64,000 nucleotides of DNA from contig CM072523.1 of assembly GCA_036898135.1 (NCBI GenBank), positions 45,075,549 through 45,139,548 on the forward strand. Direction: 5' to 3'. The DNA is from Oncomelania hupensis. Its lineage: Eukaryota > Mollusca > Gastropoda > Littorinimorpha > Pomatiopsidae. A program made the translations under genes and the position numbers. Positions 1 to 14,230 of this stretch are shown here, piece by piece. Each line of letters opens with the position of its first letter. The first letter of the stretch is position 1. The notes under the pieces are model-generated. The model was not told where the DNA came from, did not search any database, and was given only the letters and a program-made list of their open reading frames with translations.

Positions 1-212
1 TATTTTATTATGTGTAGATGTTCTAAGTCTGATGTAGTTGTCACTGCTCTTGTGTATATGTGTATGCGTTGTTTAACAGTCAGCATGCCCATTGTGTGTG
101 AGTGTGTGTGTGTTTGCGGTTATTTGTATATTATAAGCCACACACTACATTTTTACTGTATTTTTGTGCGTGTGTGTGTGAAAAGATTTCTTGACTTGAC
201 TCGAAATTACAG

Positions 213-3200
213 GATTTCTCCTTTACAAGTCGAGAGGCACTGAGAGGTCTGCTGGGGGAAGTGAGCATGGCAACCAGAGAGAGCGTGAAGGCCACCCTGC
301 AGGCATTGCTCGACAACCTGAAGCGCTACCCAGAAGACCGAACATCCATTTGGGGGTAGGTGGAGGAGGACGCGGGATATCTAACCCTGCCTCCCATTTG
401 ATCAAAATGCAGTGTGATTATGGTAGGAAAAGGTGATAGAAATATTGTCAAGAGATGCTGACAAATTTGCTTGTAGTGCATAAAATAAATGACAGATACA
501 TAGACAGCCAACAACTACACACTAGCATACATACACCATGCATACACAACACAGCTAAATTGCATCCAAACCCAAGAAGAGCAGCGTTCAGCAAGTAGTG
601 GAATTCCCTTCCCTCCCATATCCGCAACATACAATCAACACAAGCATTCAAAAAAGCCCTCAAAACCCACCTCTTCAAACTGCATTATTCAGATTGATTT
701 GTATCCCGCTGCCATTCTCTCCTCTTTTGTCTATGTCTGATCCGTAAGTGCATAAACGGCTGTAAATATTTATACTGTTTTTCTTCCTGGGCCTAACCGG
801 GCATATAAATAGCTGTGAATAGGTTTTTGCTATTCTATTTTCTGTCTTTTTTGTCATTTGTGTACATAGTTGTAAATAGTATATTTTTGTCTTTTTTGTC
901 ATTTATGTACATAGTTGTAAATAGTCTGTACCTTTACTGTCCCGTCTTTTGGCGTATTGTAGCAAAAGTGATGTTTCATCGAGTGCATGTATTTATATGT
1001 AATGACTATGTAAAGCGTGGTGAGTCTGGTCATAGGCTGGAGTACCCGCTGTATAAAAATCCGTTATTATTATTATTATTATTAGTTTTCACCTAGCAAG
1101 CAGTGCTTCAGTTCCAGTATTTACCACCACAGTTGCGAAAGTTTAACTTGGAAACAATGTGCTACAAAACACAACCTAATCCTATCCTATCCTATCCTGT
1201 CCCGTAACCCGAAGGTCGTAGGGGCACCACAGATGATCGTTTAACCAGCATACTCCATCTTTCTCTGTCCTCAGCAGCCCTGATGGCTTCGCTCAGTGTC
1301 AAACCAGTCCATTCTCGAATGTTGTCCTCCCACCTCTTTTTCGGTCTCCCTCTTCTTCTACCTCCTTGCACTGTGCCTTGCAGAATAGTCTTTGCAAGGC
1401 CTGATGATCTGGTGACGTGGCCATACCACCGAAGTTTCCGTTTCTTCACCACTGTTAGCAGGTCATCGTGTTGTCCAATGGCTTGTGTGATGGTCTGTCG
1501 GACTTCGTCGTTGGTGATGTGTTGGGTATAGGAAATGCCCAGAAGTCTTCTGTAGCACCTCATCTCCATGCTTTGTATTCTTCGTTGGAGATCTGCTGTG
1601 AGGGTCCATGCTTCGCAAGCATATAGGAAGATGGAGATGACAAGGGAGCGCAGCAGTCTTACTTTGGAATGTAGACTGATGGTCCTGTCTTTCCAAATGG
1701 GCTTCAACCTTGTCAGGGCAGCAGTTGTTTGTGCGATCCTGGAGAGGACTTCCTGTCGGGACCCATTGTCTGATACAATGGCTCCTAAATATTTGAAGCT
1801 ATGCACTGTGTCGAGGGATTGGCCTTGGACTTTGATGTCCGTATTGATGCCATTGGTGTTGTTGGTCATCATTTTGGTCTTCTCTGCACTTATTTCCATT
1901 CCATAGGCTTTGGAGGTGGTGTCAAGCCTCTGTACCAGCTGTTCAAGTTCTTGTTCCTCTCCAGCCAATCCATCAATGTCATCTGCAAAACGAAGATTGG
2001 AGATTGCTCTACCCCCTATGCTGACTGTGCCTTCATGGTCTGCAAGAGCATCCGACATGATGCGCTCTAGGAAGATGTTGAAGAGTGTTGGAGAGAGTAG
2101 GCATCCTTGACGCACACCAATTGTTGTTCTGAACCAATTCCCGATGGCTCTGTTGTGGAGGACTGCACTGGTAGCCTTGTCATACAGGCTTTTGATGACT
2201 TCAATAATTTTAGGGCTGATGTTGTACACTTTCATTGTTGCCCATAGAGCTGCATGCCAGACTCGGTCAAACGCCTTCTTGAAGTCTATGAACACATGAT
2301 ATAGATGTTGTTGGTGCTGTAGGTATTTCTCACAGATTATTCTGAGGTTGAAAATCTGCTCAGTGGTACTTCGCCCTGCCCTGAATCCTGCTTGTTCTTC
2401 AGCTATGATTTGTTCAGCTTGGGGTTTCAACCTGTTGAGTATTATTTTCAGGAGGACCTTGCTGGGATGGCTGATGAGGCTGATGGTCCGGTAATTTTCA
2501 CACTCCTGAAGGTTACCTTTTTTGGGAAGAGTGATGACAAGCGACTGGGTCCATGGTATAGGCCACTCCCCACTCTGCCAGATCTTGTTACAGATAATGG
2601 TGAGGGCATCAATCATCGCTTCTCCTCCTGCTTGTAGCAGTTCCGCGGGTATGTTGTCCACTCCCGCTGACTTCCCTTTCTTTAGCGCTTGCACTGCTGC
2701 CTCAACTTCTTCCCGGAGAATTGGGAGGATTTCTTCTTCTTCTCTGTTCTCGGGACATGCTAGAACTGATGGGTCTCCATTTGGTGTATGGTTGTAAAGG
2801 TCAGAGCAGTACTCTGTCCATCTGTCCAAGACTTCTTGTTCTTCTGTAAGGCATATGCCAGACTTGCTTTGGATAGTGGAGACTTTGGGCTGTTTGACAC
2901 TTGTCAGCCGCTTCACAGTCTGGTAGGCCTTCTTGCTGTTGTTCTTGTTCAGACTGTTCTCTATTTCCTGGCATTGATCTTCTATCCAGTTCTCCTTTGC
3001 TGTGAGCATGCCTTTTCGGATGTCATTGTTGATTTTTCGGTAGACATCAGCTCCCTGTGAGGTGTTCTTTTTCTTTTTCATCTCTCTTCGTTTATCACAC
3101 AGATCCAAAAGTTCAGGTGTGATCCACAGCTTCTTCTTTGGTCGGTGCTTGCCAAGGATCTCAGTGGCGGCATCTGTCACAGCTGAGTTGAAGGTGGTGG

Positions 3201-5575
3201 TCATGGTGTTGACATCTACTTCACCAGCCCCCAAAATGAGCAGTGGTGCAAATTTCCCTCCAATTGTGGCCTGAAATAGTTCTGCCACCTCCGGGTCTTG
3301 CAGTTTGTCCAGGTCGAACTTCAGTCTAGTGCACTTTGCTGTATTTACTCTCTTCAAGTGGAGCCGGAAAGACATCATCACGAGATCGTGGTCACTTCCG
3401 ATGTCTGCTCCTGGAAAAGTACGTGTCCTGCCAATGTTGATGCTTGATCTGAAGCGTTTCTTGACCATGATGTAGTCTATTTGGTTGTGATGCTCCCCGC
3501 CAGGACTGTGCCATGTCCATCGTCTGGAGTTTTTGTGGAGACCAAGCGTGTTTGCCAGTACCAGATTGTTGTATCTGGCAAACTCCAAGAGTCTCAGACC
3601 CCTGTCATTTGTCTCGTTGTTGCAGTGGGGTCCACATGTGTCTCCCCAGTTGTGGTGCGCATCTTGGCCAACCTTGGCATTCCAGTCGCCTTGCACTATG
3701 ACTATGTCCTTCTTCGGCACTTGGTCAAGGACCGCCTGTAGATTTTCATAAAAATCCTCCACTTCGCTGTCGTCATAGTCTGATGTTGGGGCGTAGGCCT
3801 GGATGATGGTGATGTTGAAAGGGGCTGCTCTCAGGCGGATGGTAATGAGTCTACTGGAGACTGGGCGGCAACCCATGACAGTGGCTAGAATGTTCTTGTG
3901 GACCAAGAATCCAACGCCGTGTTCGTGCCTGTCATCCCTACCGCTGAAATAGAGCTTGTGGCCTTTGTCGGTCGTTGTTTCACCTAGGCCTTTCCAGCGC
4001 AGTTCGCTGATACCTAGAACATTCCATCGATAGTGGTCCAACTCGTGGGCCAGTTCTTAATAACCTAATAAACTTGTATATATCGTGGGTTGATGTGGCT
4101 ATGCTGGTTGGTTTTTTATATGTTTTCCCACATGCACAATGCAGCAAGAAATCCCAGTGTAGGAACAGAAACGTGACAGTAGTAAATACTACAAAAATAG
4201 TTCAGGCAGACTTTGGGGACCACCACATGCACACCCAGGATATGTTTTCAAATCCTAGTTTTCATTTTCTGGTGTTTTTCTTTCGGTACTTCAGTGCATA
4301 AATCGATGGTAGTCATTTGTTTAAATTAAAAAAATTCTTTGTTTTTGTTTTGATTGAAAGATGTGCTCAGAATGTGGGTCGTCACAACTCTGAGCTGACC
4401 ATGATGTTGGCCGAGGAGCTGCTGGGACTTCACCCTTATCTCAACTCCACTGAGGGAGACACTGAGGACTCTTTATGTATCCTTTGGTTCTTCCCTAACA
4501 ACAGAGCCAAAGAAATGAAATTAATTGTTGTGCTATTTCTTGACTTAATTGTTCATTTCCAGCTGAAAGAGCTGCCCTTAAGGCGCTGGCCGATACAGGG
4601 TCTAACTCAAGCCACTCGCTGCACACACTTGCATCCTTTGGGCGCATGGTATGAGGCCCCAAGACAACTGAGGACAATCCTGGGTGACCGGAGGTGGGGG
4701 ACAAGGGACATGGTGCGTGCTGGGTGTATTTGTGTAGCCGGCAATCACTCCTCTAGGGCATGAGCGTCAGGATCTTTAAAGTCCGTGCTGTGGCATGAGT
4801 GCGTGCACAGATCTCAGTTTATGCTCGCATCCGAAGAGGTAAGGCGGCAGTGTCTCTGGGTCATGTTATTTTTTGTTTTGGCACTTCAGACAGTCATTCA
4901 GCTTTGAGCCCCCACTGACTGTACTGGTTTGGCATTCAGTGATTCACTTGTTCTGCTGTTGACCTTTATTTGAGGAAAAAAAAAGAGCTTGTGTAGCATC
5001 CAGTATTATTTTTATTATTATGATGATGATCATTATTATCATTATTAATATTATATTGTGCATGCTGGAGATTATTATGATTACTACTGTTGTGTTTCGT
5101 TGCGTACGCTCAAATTTAAATGACTGCTACCGTTGAAGTATGCATCATTTGAACGTGAACTTCAACCTTGACCTGAACAAGATGTGACCCATCTGTTGGC
5201 GGTTGTCAACGCCGCTGCTGGGTGTCCTACGCTGGTGTCGCTGTTTCCGGAGCATGTTCGTCGCCACTACACATTCTTGCGCTCTAGCATGCCTCACATG
5301 GTGCCCAAAATCCAGGTAAATGTCCAAAATGTCCGTGCTCTTTTTCTTGGAAGTGCGGCTGAATCTCAGACGGAAGTTACACCAAACCTTATAAAACGAC
5401 TAATTCACGCTAAAGACTATTAGCGTTGTGAATTCGTACATGTTTTTGGTGTGTGTCTTGATATTTGCAAAAATTGAATCAAAACATTATGTGATCTCCT
5501 TTGTGAATACCCCTATCCCCTCACCCCTCCCCTCTCTCTCCCTCTCTTTCTGTAATTCCAAGATTTCAGCACCTA

Positions 5576-5656
<81 letters not shown>

Positions 5657-8600
5657 ATGTATCTATCTATCTATCTATCGATCTATCTATCGATCTGTTT
5701 ATCTATCTATCCTATTCTATCCTATCCTATCATATAATCCTATCCTGTAACTCAGAGGTCGTAGGGGCACCACAGATGATCGTTTAACCAGCATACTCCA
5801 TCTTTCCCTGTCCTCAGCAACCCTGATTGTTTCGCTCAGTGTCAAACCAGTCCATTCTCGAATGACTTTGTTGTCCTCCCACCTCTTTTTCGGTCTCCCT
5901 CTTCTTCTACCTCCTTGCACTGTGCCTTGCAGGATGGTCTTTGCAAGGCCTGATGATCGGGTGACGTGGCCATACCATCAGAGTTTCCGTTTTTTTACTA
6001 CTGTGAGCAGGTCATCGTGTTGTCCAATGGCTTGTGTGATGGTCTTTCGGACTTCGTCGTTGGTGATGTGTTGGGTATAGGAAATGCTCAGAAGTCTTCT
6101 GTAGCACCTCATCTCCATGCTTTGTATTCTTCGTTGTAGTTCTGCTGTGAGGGTCCATGTTTTGCAAGCATATAGGAAGAAGGAGATGACAAGGGAGCGC
6201 AGCAGTTTTACCTTGGAATGTAGACTGATGGTCCTGTCTTTCCAAATTGGCTTCAACCTCACCAGGGCAGCAGTTGTTTGTGCGATCCTGGAGAGGACTT
6301 CCTGTCGGGACCCATTGTCTAATACAATGGCTCCTAAATATTTTAAGCTATGCACTGTGTTGAGGGATTTTACCCTTGGACTTTGATGTCCGTGTTGATG
6401 CCATTGGTATTGTTGGTCATCATTTTGGTCTTCGCTGTTGTGGAGAACTGCACTGGTAGCCTTGTCATACAGGCTTTTGATGACTTCAATAATTTTAGGG
6501 CTGATGTTGTACACTCTCATGGTTGCCCATAGAGCTGCATGCCAGACTCGGTCAAACGCCTTTTTGAAGTCTACGAACACATAATATAGGTGTTGTTGGT
6601 GCTGTAAGTATTTCTCGCAGATTATTCTGAGGTTGAAAATCTGTTCAGTGGTACTTCACCCTGCCCTGAATCCTGCTTGTTCTTCAGCAATGATTTGTTC
6701 AGTTTGGGGTTTCAACCTGTTGAGTATTATTTTCAGGAGGACCTTGCTGGGATGGCTGATGAGGCTGATGGTGCGGTAATTTTCACATTCCTGAAGGTTA
6801 CCTTTTTTGGGAAGAGTGATGACAAGCGACTGGGTCCATGGTGTAGGCCACTCCCCACTCTGCCAGATTTTGTTACAGATAATGGTGAATGCGTCATTCA
6901 TCGCTTCTCCTCCTGCTTGAAGCAGTTCCGCGGGTATGTTGTCCACTCCCGCTGACTTCCCCTTCTTCAGCGATTGCACTGCTGCCTCAACTTCTTCCCG
7001 GAGAATTGGGAGGATTTCTTCTTCTTCTCTGTTCTCAGGACATGCTAGAACTGATGGGTCTCCGTTTGGTGTGTGGTTGTAAAGGTCAGAGCAGTACTCT
7101 GTCCATCTGTCCAAGACTTCTTGTTTTTCTGTAAGGCATATGCCAGACTTGCTTGGGATCGTGGAGACCTTGGGCTGTTTAACACTTGTCAGCCACTTCT
7201 TGCTGTTGTTTTTGTTCAGACTGTAATCTATTTCCCGGCATTGATCTTCTATCCAGTTCTCCTTTGCTGTGCGCATGCCTTTTCGGATGTCATTGTTGAT
7301 TTTTTGGTAGGCAGCTCCCTGTGAGGTGTTCTATATATATATATATATAAAGAGGGACTGAATGTCACACCTATTTAAGAGTTTTGACATCAATAATGTA
7401 GATTCATTTCTACAAGCCATCTAGTAATCTTCATTCTTCCTCTGACACCCTCTTGCTACAAATGCCCCACTGCAAACTCTCCTCTGCAGGCCTTGGTCCT
7501 TCAACTTGGAACTCTCTTCCTGCCTCTCTTTGCAACTCTCCGAACATAGCCACTTTCAAGCCTAACTTGTAAACTCGTCTCTCCCTTAAAAATATTTCAT
7601 CCTGTCTACCATCATCAACATTCCTTCTTTTGTGATTCAGACCACCTCCGTCATACCGCAGGTCCCCAGTTCCTTCAGCTGATCTCCTACTCCCTCTCTC
7701 GTCTTTTATATTTCACTTGTAAATATTCTCTTTCATGTTTGTAATATGTCTTTGTATAATTTATTAATTTCTTGTTTTTGTTTCACTGGTTTTGTATGTA
7801 TTTCAATGTTAACGTTAAGTATGAATGGCTGAGAACTGCTCTTGGAACTGATGTCATTACGAAAAAGCTCCATATAAATACCCTTATTATTTTGATTGAA
7901 TCAAAGTCTTCTGTGATAAAACTATCTGGCGTACATATTTTTTAAAAATGACTTCAGGCTCACTTTAATTATTTTTTGCTTTAAAGGCCTTGGAGAATGT
8001 GGACAACCAGGTAGGGGAGAAGGCGGTTGCCAGGGCAGCGGTCAGCACCGGGGACTTTGTGCAACAGTTGCTAGACAAGCTCAGCAACATATCCTCCCTG
8101 GACTTGGATTCCGCCGAACAGCTCCTGAGAATTTGTGTTAGGTACGGTCAGGGGATGACGATGGTGGTCCATGCTGCTGCATGCTAAGGGCTTACAGGGA
8201 TAGGACAAGTTAAAGGGGTAGGAATTGGTGGAGAAAAGTCTTTTGTACTGTAAGTTTTAAATGGTGGATGCCTTTGGCAGCTTTCAGACACCTAGGAAGG
8301 CATCTCACTTTACTTGACTTCAGAAGAACCTAGAGAACCCTTAATAAGAACCTACAGAACCCCTAATACGAAGAACTTACAGAACCCCTAATCCGAGGAG
8401 AACAAAACAAACAGCAACACCCAAGTTGAGGTCCGAGGCAATATTTCGATTTTTATTCAAATCTTTATCAAGCCATATAGAACCCCTAATTAGAAGAACC
8501 TACAGAATCCCTAATAAGAAGAACCTACAGAACCCATAATAAGAAGAACCTACAGAATCCCTAGTAAGAAGAACCTACAGAACCCCTAGTAAAAAGAACC

Positions 8601-11600
8601 TACAGAACCCCCTAATTCCGAGTGGTTTTGTTGGTTTTGACCTTTTGAAGTTTTACACGCTGATACAAACACGTAACAGCTACTCCTTCTATGAGGAGTA
8701 TAAACCAAGATATAGTCCCTAAACACACTTACCCCATTGCACAGACTTTAAAGATCCTGATGCTCATGTCCTAGATGGGTGAGTGCCGGCCACACAAGCA
8801 CACCCAGCATGCACTAGGTCCCTTTTCCCCATCGCCTAAGACAGCAAGTGTGCACCTGGAAGGCTCCCATGGGGGTGCCGGGGGTTTCAGTATAAATAGT
8901 ACCCCCACTTTCTGGAAATTTAGTGCTTTAAATTCCCACTGTCGCTGTCTTTCTCCTTTGTTCTTTCTCATTCCTACTCTGTTCTATCAATCTGCTATAC
9001 TATCGGACAAAACTCCTCGTTTGTGTGTGAGGTCTGTTGGATCAGCATGGGAATATTGGACGTTTTCTGCCAGGTGGTCACTGGGGCTTCCTATGATGTT
9101 ATTATTTGGCAAGGTAGGCATTTTATATGTATGTGTTTTGTTAATAATTTATAATGATGTTAGTATTCTATTTTGTTTTTGTAAATGGGGGTTCGATAAA
9201 TTAGAGCATAGCCTCAGCGTCCCCTGCGTGGGATGTCTTTATTGTAAAGTGACCGGCTGGTGGAGTGCCTTCAGTGTTACCACTAGGGTTGTTTCGGCAG
9301 ATCTTTTATGCGGATGAGGGGTGAGTCCTCTTTCAGCGAAGTTGTGGTCTTGATTTTGTGGTCCTGATTTGGCTCTTTGCAGTCCGCTTGACCCTGTAAG
9401 CAATAACTAACTAACTAAACGAATTACATATAATTACAGGTCAACACAGCTGAGTACCCCATGCGCACCAAGATTTCTTCGATGTAAAAGTTGAAGTGAA
9501 ATAAAATGTCTTATGTCTTAACTAACTAACTGAGTGGGCTTGAGTTAGATCCTGTATTGGCCAGAACCTTGAGCAGCTCTGGAATTGGAAAAACGCTATA
9601 CAGTGATCCTTCGTTTATCGCGGTAGATAGGTTCCGAGACTGGCAGTGATAGCTGAAAATCCGTGAAATAGGGACACCATATTTACAGTATTTATTTCAC
9701 GTGTATTCGGACTTTTAAAACCCTCCCTTTACGTACTGTTAACAAACCACCCTTTACAGTAATGTACAGATATCTACAGTATGTACATACAGTACACAGG
9801 CACAAATGTTACACAATAAAACAGTTAGTGTACATTAAAAAAATGACAGATTGTTATGGCACTGCACAATTGTACAGTATTTTACTCACCACGAAAGAAG
9901 TTGAAAGTTACAGTGAAACCCTCCTCGTACATACTGTTAACAGACCACCCTTTAGTGTGTTTTTTTTAATGTACACCTACTGTTTTATTACTTAACATTT
10001 GTGCCAGTGTACTGTATGTAATATAATGAAAAAAATCCACCAAAGTAGTGAATCCGCGAATGTCTAAGACAATAACATAAGAATTTCAGTGTGAAATGTT
10101 TGAAAAATTAAAACTATGTTTCCCACCTTTCTTAATTTGTTGAAATATTTTTTTTAAATTTGAGATATATGGTGTTAAAAAGTTTGCCATACCCCAAAAA
10201 ATAAAGATCTAAAAATGTCTTTCCTTCTTTCTTAATTTTTTTTTTCAAATGTATTTTATGTGTTCATTTTTGTTTTTGGGTAATCAGAGACTTGGAAAGA
10301 GTGGAAGCATTGGATAAGGATATTTCTGCCTCTGCAGAATGTACATGCCTCTTCTTGTCATCACAACTCATTCTAACTGAGGTAAAGTCAACTTTTTTTT
10401 GTATTTATAGGTTTGATTTTTATGATTGCTACCTGCACTTGTACCGAGTAACTTGAGACCTAAAGTACTGCCGAGGTGGTAAGAGGTGAAACACTATCAA
10501 AGAGACATTGCAGAAGCAAGCTCCTGTGAGAAAATATCTTTCACTTGCCACGTTTGGATGAATTCTAACCAGGGACTACTAATTTAATAGCACACAAGAG
10601 AGAGAGAGAGAAAGAGAGGGAGAGAGAGCTATCATGACACTGGATTTTGCAGAATTTAACCTTAGGTCACCTTTCTACTGTTACTGTTTCTACTGTTTCC
10701 CATACTCAACACCCATCCACTTTCAGTGTTATGTAGAATGAATGGCATAAGTATCATTTGCTACAGTTGTTTCTTGAATAAAACAACAAACAACAACCTT
10801 ACCTGTTTTTGTTTTTCTTTCTGTTTTTGTTGCTAGTTGATGAAGAGCACGACGACTTCTGAATCTGACAAAGTTTATCAAGAAAACGTCACATCTTCTG
10901 TGGACAAGGTGAGCGTTTTGAAGATCTATAATCTTAACACACAAAAAATGCAAAGAACTTCAATTCTAGGGATATCTTCATTGTCAGTACAGAACGGCTT
11001 AAGTTTTTGAAGTTTTTCACTTGTTGCCATGGCTGTACTCTTTGATAATGTTTCTTGTCTTTTGTCAAAACAACATTCCTCGACTGCATTTAAAGAGCTC
11101 TTCATGGAGACCAGTACAAAGGTTGAAGGGTATAAAACACTTAAGCCGCAAGTGTTTGAGTGGACGTGGAATGTGCGTCTTATTGTCTGGAAATATGATA
11201 CTGTTGTTTGTTGGACTGTGGACACACCAGCTCAATGCCTTTGTGAGCAGCACTGTTTAGTGCCTCCACATTTTGCTGGCTGCGGGCTATTTATAGCTTG
11301 CCTGCACCCTCCTTTCCAGTGAAAAGAAAGGAAAGGGAGCATCGGCGAAGCTATTTATAGCTAGCCTGGCTGACCTAACCTCAAAACTAAAAAGCTTTGA
11401 TTGAGTCGGTGTGTGAAAAGCAAGGTCTGCCGCACCTCCGTATCTCCAACAGTCGAAAGGTTTAGAGAATAGCTTTGTCTTTTCAATAGTAAAAAAAAAA
11501 GAGTAACAGCAGTGCTTGCGTGAATTCAACAGCGTGCTGTGCTTTGCAGATTCTGCAGCACACCACTCGACTGCAGACCTTGTTTCTGGGAATGGGTGGA

Positions 11601-12028
11601 GAGCTCACTGCACTGGTTAGGCAGACTGAAGTCAAGTCTTTGGCCGTCCAGCTACTTTTCCGCTTGGAGCGAGCGTCGCTGAGTGAGAAAGTTCGGGCCT
11701 CTACCACTTTCAAGCAGTACCTCTCCCTCATCAAAGGGTACGTGTTGTGTTTAAACTGAAAGTGTGTCTCACTTTAAAATCAGAATGCAAAAAGCACTTT
11801 TATATCTAAATAACGTTGAGGGGGCCTGACTTTTGTGCGTGATATTTGTAAATAGTTAATTTAAGCGTTATCGTGACATTGTAGCAGTACATATTGTTTA
11901 GAAATTGTGACAATTGCTTATCTCTCTACCGTTTGATATGCTGTAGACAATGTTATGTTTAGGTGTAGACAAGGATAGAATGTTTTCTTTGCCTGTCCTT
12001 TCTTCTACTCCCAATACTTCTTCTTGTT

Positions 12029-12096
<68 letters not shown>

Positions 12097-12808
12097 TTCT
12101 TCTTCTTCTTCTTTTCTCTTCTTCTTCTTCTTCTTCTTCTTCTTCTTCTTCTTCTTCTTCTTCTTTTTCTCATTGTAGTAATTACAAATAAAAGTTAAAA
12201 CTCCAAACCCACTGTTGTAGTGGGTTAGATGTTTCAATTGGTGAAATCTTTATGAATATAATCATGGACAGTGCAGTCATTCCATATTGTTGATTACTCA
12301 TGACAAATTTAGTTCATCTGATGAATAAAATTTCTACAACAGCATTGTTGATTGTTTATATATTAAAAAATAAAATAAAAAAAAGACCCCCCCAAAAAGA
12401 GCCGTTTCTTCAAGCTGTTCATTTGTTGTAGCACAAAAAAAAACAAACTGAATTATTAAAATCTTCCTGCTTCAGGTCTGTGGAGAGCGACCCAGACTCG
12501 TACGACAGTTTCACACACCAGGTTGTCAAGCTGTGCGACTCACTGGACTGGTCTCGACTTCAGCTCCTGCCGGAGGTCTTCCGCGACCTGATCAAGATCC
12601 TCCAGCCTTCTGTGTCTCTCACCGCTCCGGCCGACGTGCGCAGAATGACGGCAGTTATCCTGGAGCCCCCGGCCAACAACGACACCCCCATCAAGTTCCA
12701 GGCAGGCTTGACAGCCAAAGTGATGTTGGTTGCCACTGTGCACAACGTAGTGGACGTCAACTCTTTGTCAGTCATGGTGAGTTTTTCTGTGCTGTTCATT
12801 TGGTCATT

Positions 12809-12852
<44 letters not shown>

Positions 12853-14185
12853 GTTAGGACCTCCCTTTTCTCTGGGGTCGCTTCATGATGGTGGTGCTTA
12901 TCTCTCCTTTTTCCCTTGCTGCCTTTACCTTCCCATATTCTAAAGAGAGCCAAGTACCCATTTAGAGCTGGGTGGACTTGGGTGGGTCGTGTATGGTTTC
13001 ATTGTTTTTTTTGTTCAGTGGTAGCATCCAAGTACTAATCGCACCCCCATCTTGGTGATGCTTAACGAAGCAGTTTTTTAAGGCTATACTCTAACCACCC
13101 CGCCGTTGTGCCTAAGGTCCAATTTGTTTGGTCTGACAAATGTGTAGTGTGTTGGGTTGTGTTGTGTTGTAGTTTGATTTTGATTTTTTGATTTTCGACA
13201 CTTTATTGTCTTTTTTTATCAGGAAATTCTGGGCCGCCTCCCCTGGGGAAGGCAAAAGTCGCAGCCTATGGCACGCCCAAACCCAACCTACCTAATATTA
13301 ATTGTTTTTGTGTTTTTGAAATTTTTTTGGGGGGGAGCAAACTGGAGTTTCTGGAGAAAACCCCAGAGACGTTGCCCGAGTTGAAAGTAAATAATATTTG
13401 GAGAAACATAATGCCCAGAGGCAAGATTCAGCCCACACCTGTTAGGTGTCATTGGTTTCTAGCCTGTGGACATGGCACGTTAGTCCCACTCGGCCACTAC
13501 GCTCGTATATTTTATGCTGTTGAGTTCATTTTAAAAAGAATTGTAATGCATAAAAAGCCCTTAATCACTGTGCACAACTTAGTCATTGTCAACTGTGTCC
13601 ATCATGATGGCTTTATTGTGCATGTTGGCAGTCTTACATCTTTCTGACTGAACGCATGATGTAAATGGTTGCCATGTTGGATTGTTTTGCCAAGTCATAA
13701 TGTGCTGTATTTAATTCTCTATTATGGGTAAATAAGGATATCTTTAGCTGACAACTTGACTTCTTTTGTTGGTGTCGTTGATCTTGTATATTTATTATGC
13801 AATGCTATGTGACAGGTGCTGTACCCAGACCAGAAGCCACAGTACATCACTCCCCCCTTGACTGCTTGGACACGGTTGGGACCCCTCAACCATCGCTTGG
13901 TCATGCCAGTCATCATCAGTCATGGACTGTGGTCAGGTAAGTTTGACTTTCATGTAGGGTGTTCGAGGGTGGTTGTGTATGATTGTTATGTATTTATCTA
14001 CAACGGTTGCAAATCTTGATTCAATGGCCTGCGATATAGGACTGATATATTTTTGTGTTGGTGACACGTCATTTCAGCGCCAACATTTCAGCGCCAACAT
14101 TTTAGCGCCATACATTTCAACGCCGTATATTTCAGCGCCGTACATTTTAGCGCCGTACATTTCAGCGCCGTACATTTCAGCGCCG

Positions 14186-14230
<45 letters not shown>

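Noticed and set aside
8775..9317. 180-codon frame in INTS4 intron 4
   Set aside because: It spans the 570-bp retroposon; the equivalent region in other copies is not open in the same frame, so it is not conserved.
11898..12198. Long Arg/Ser- or Leu/Phe-rich open frames
   Set aside because: They are translations of the CTA/CTT microsatellite in several frames, with no independent coding signal.
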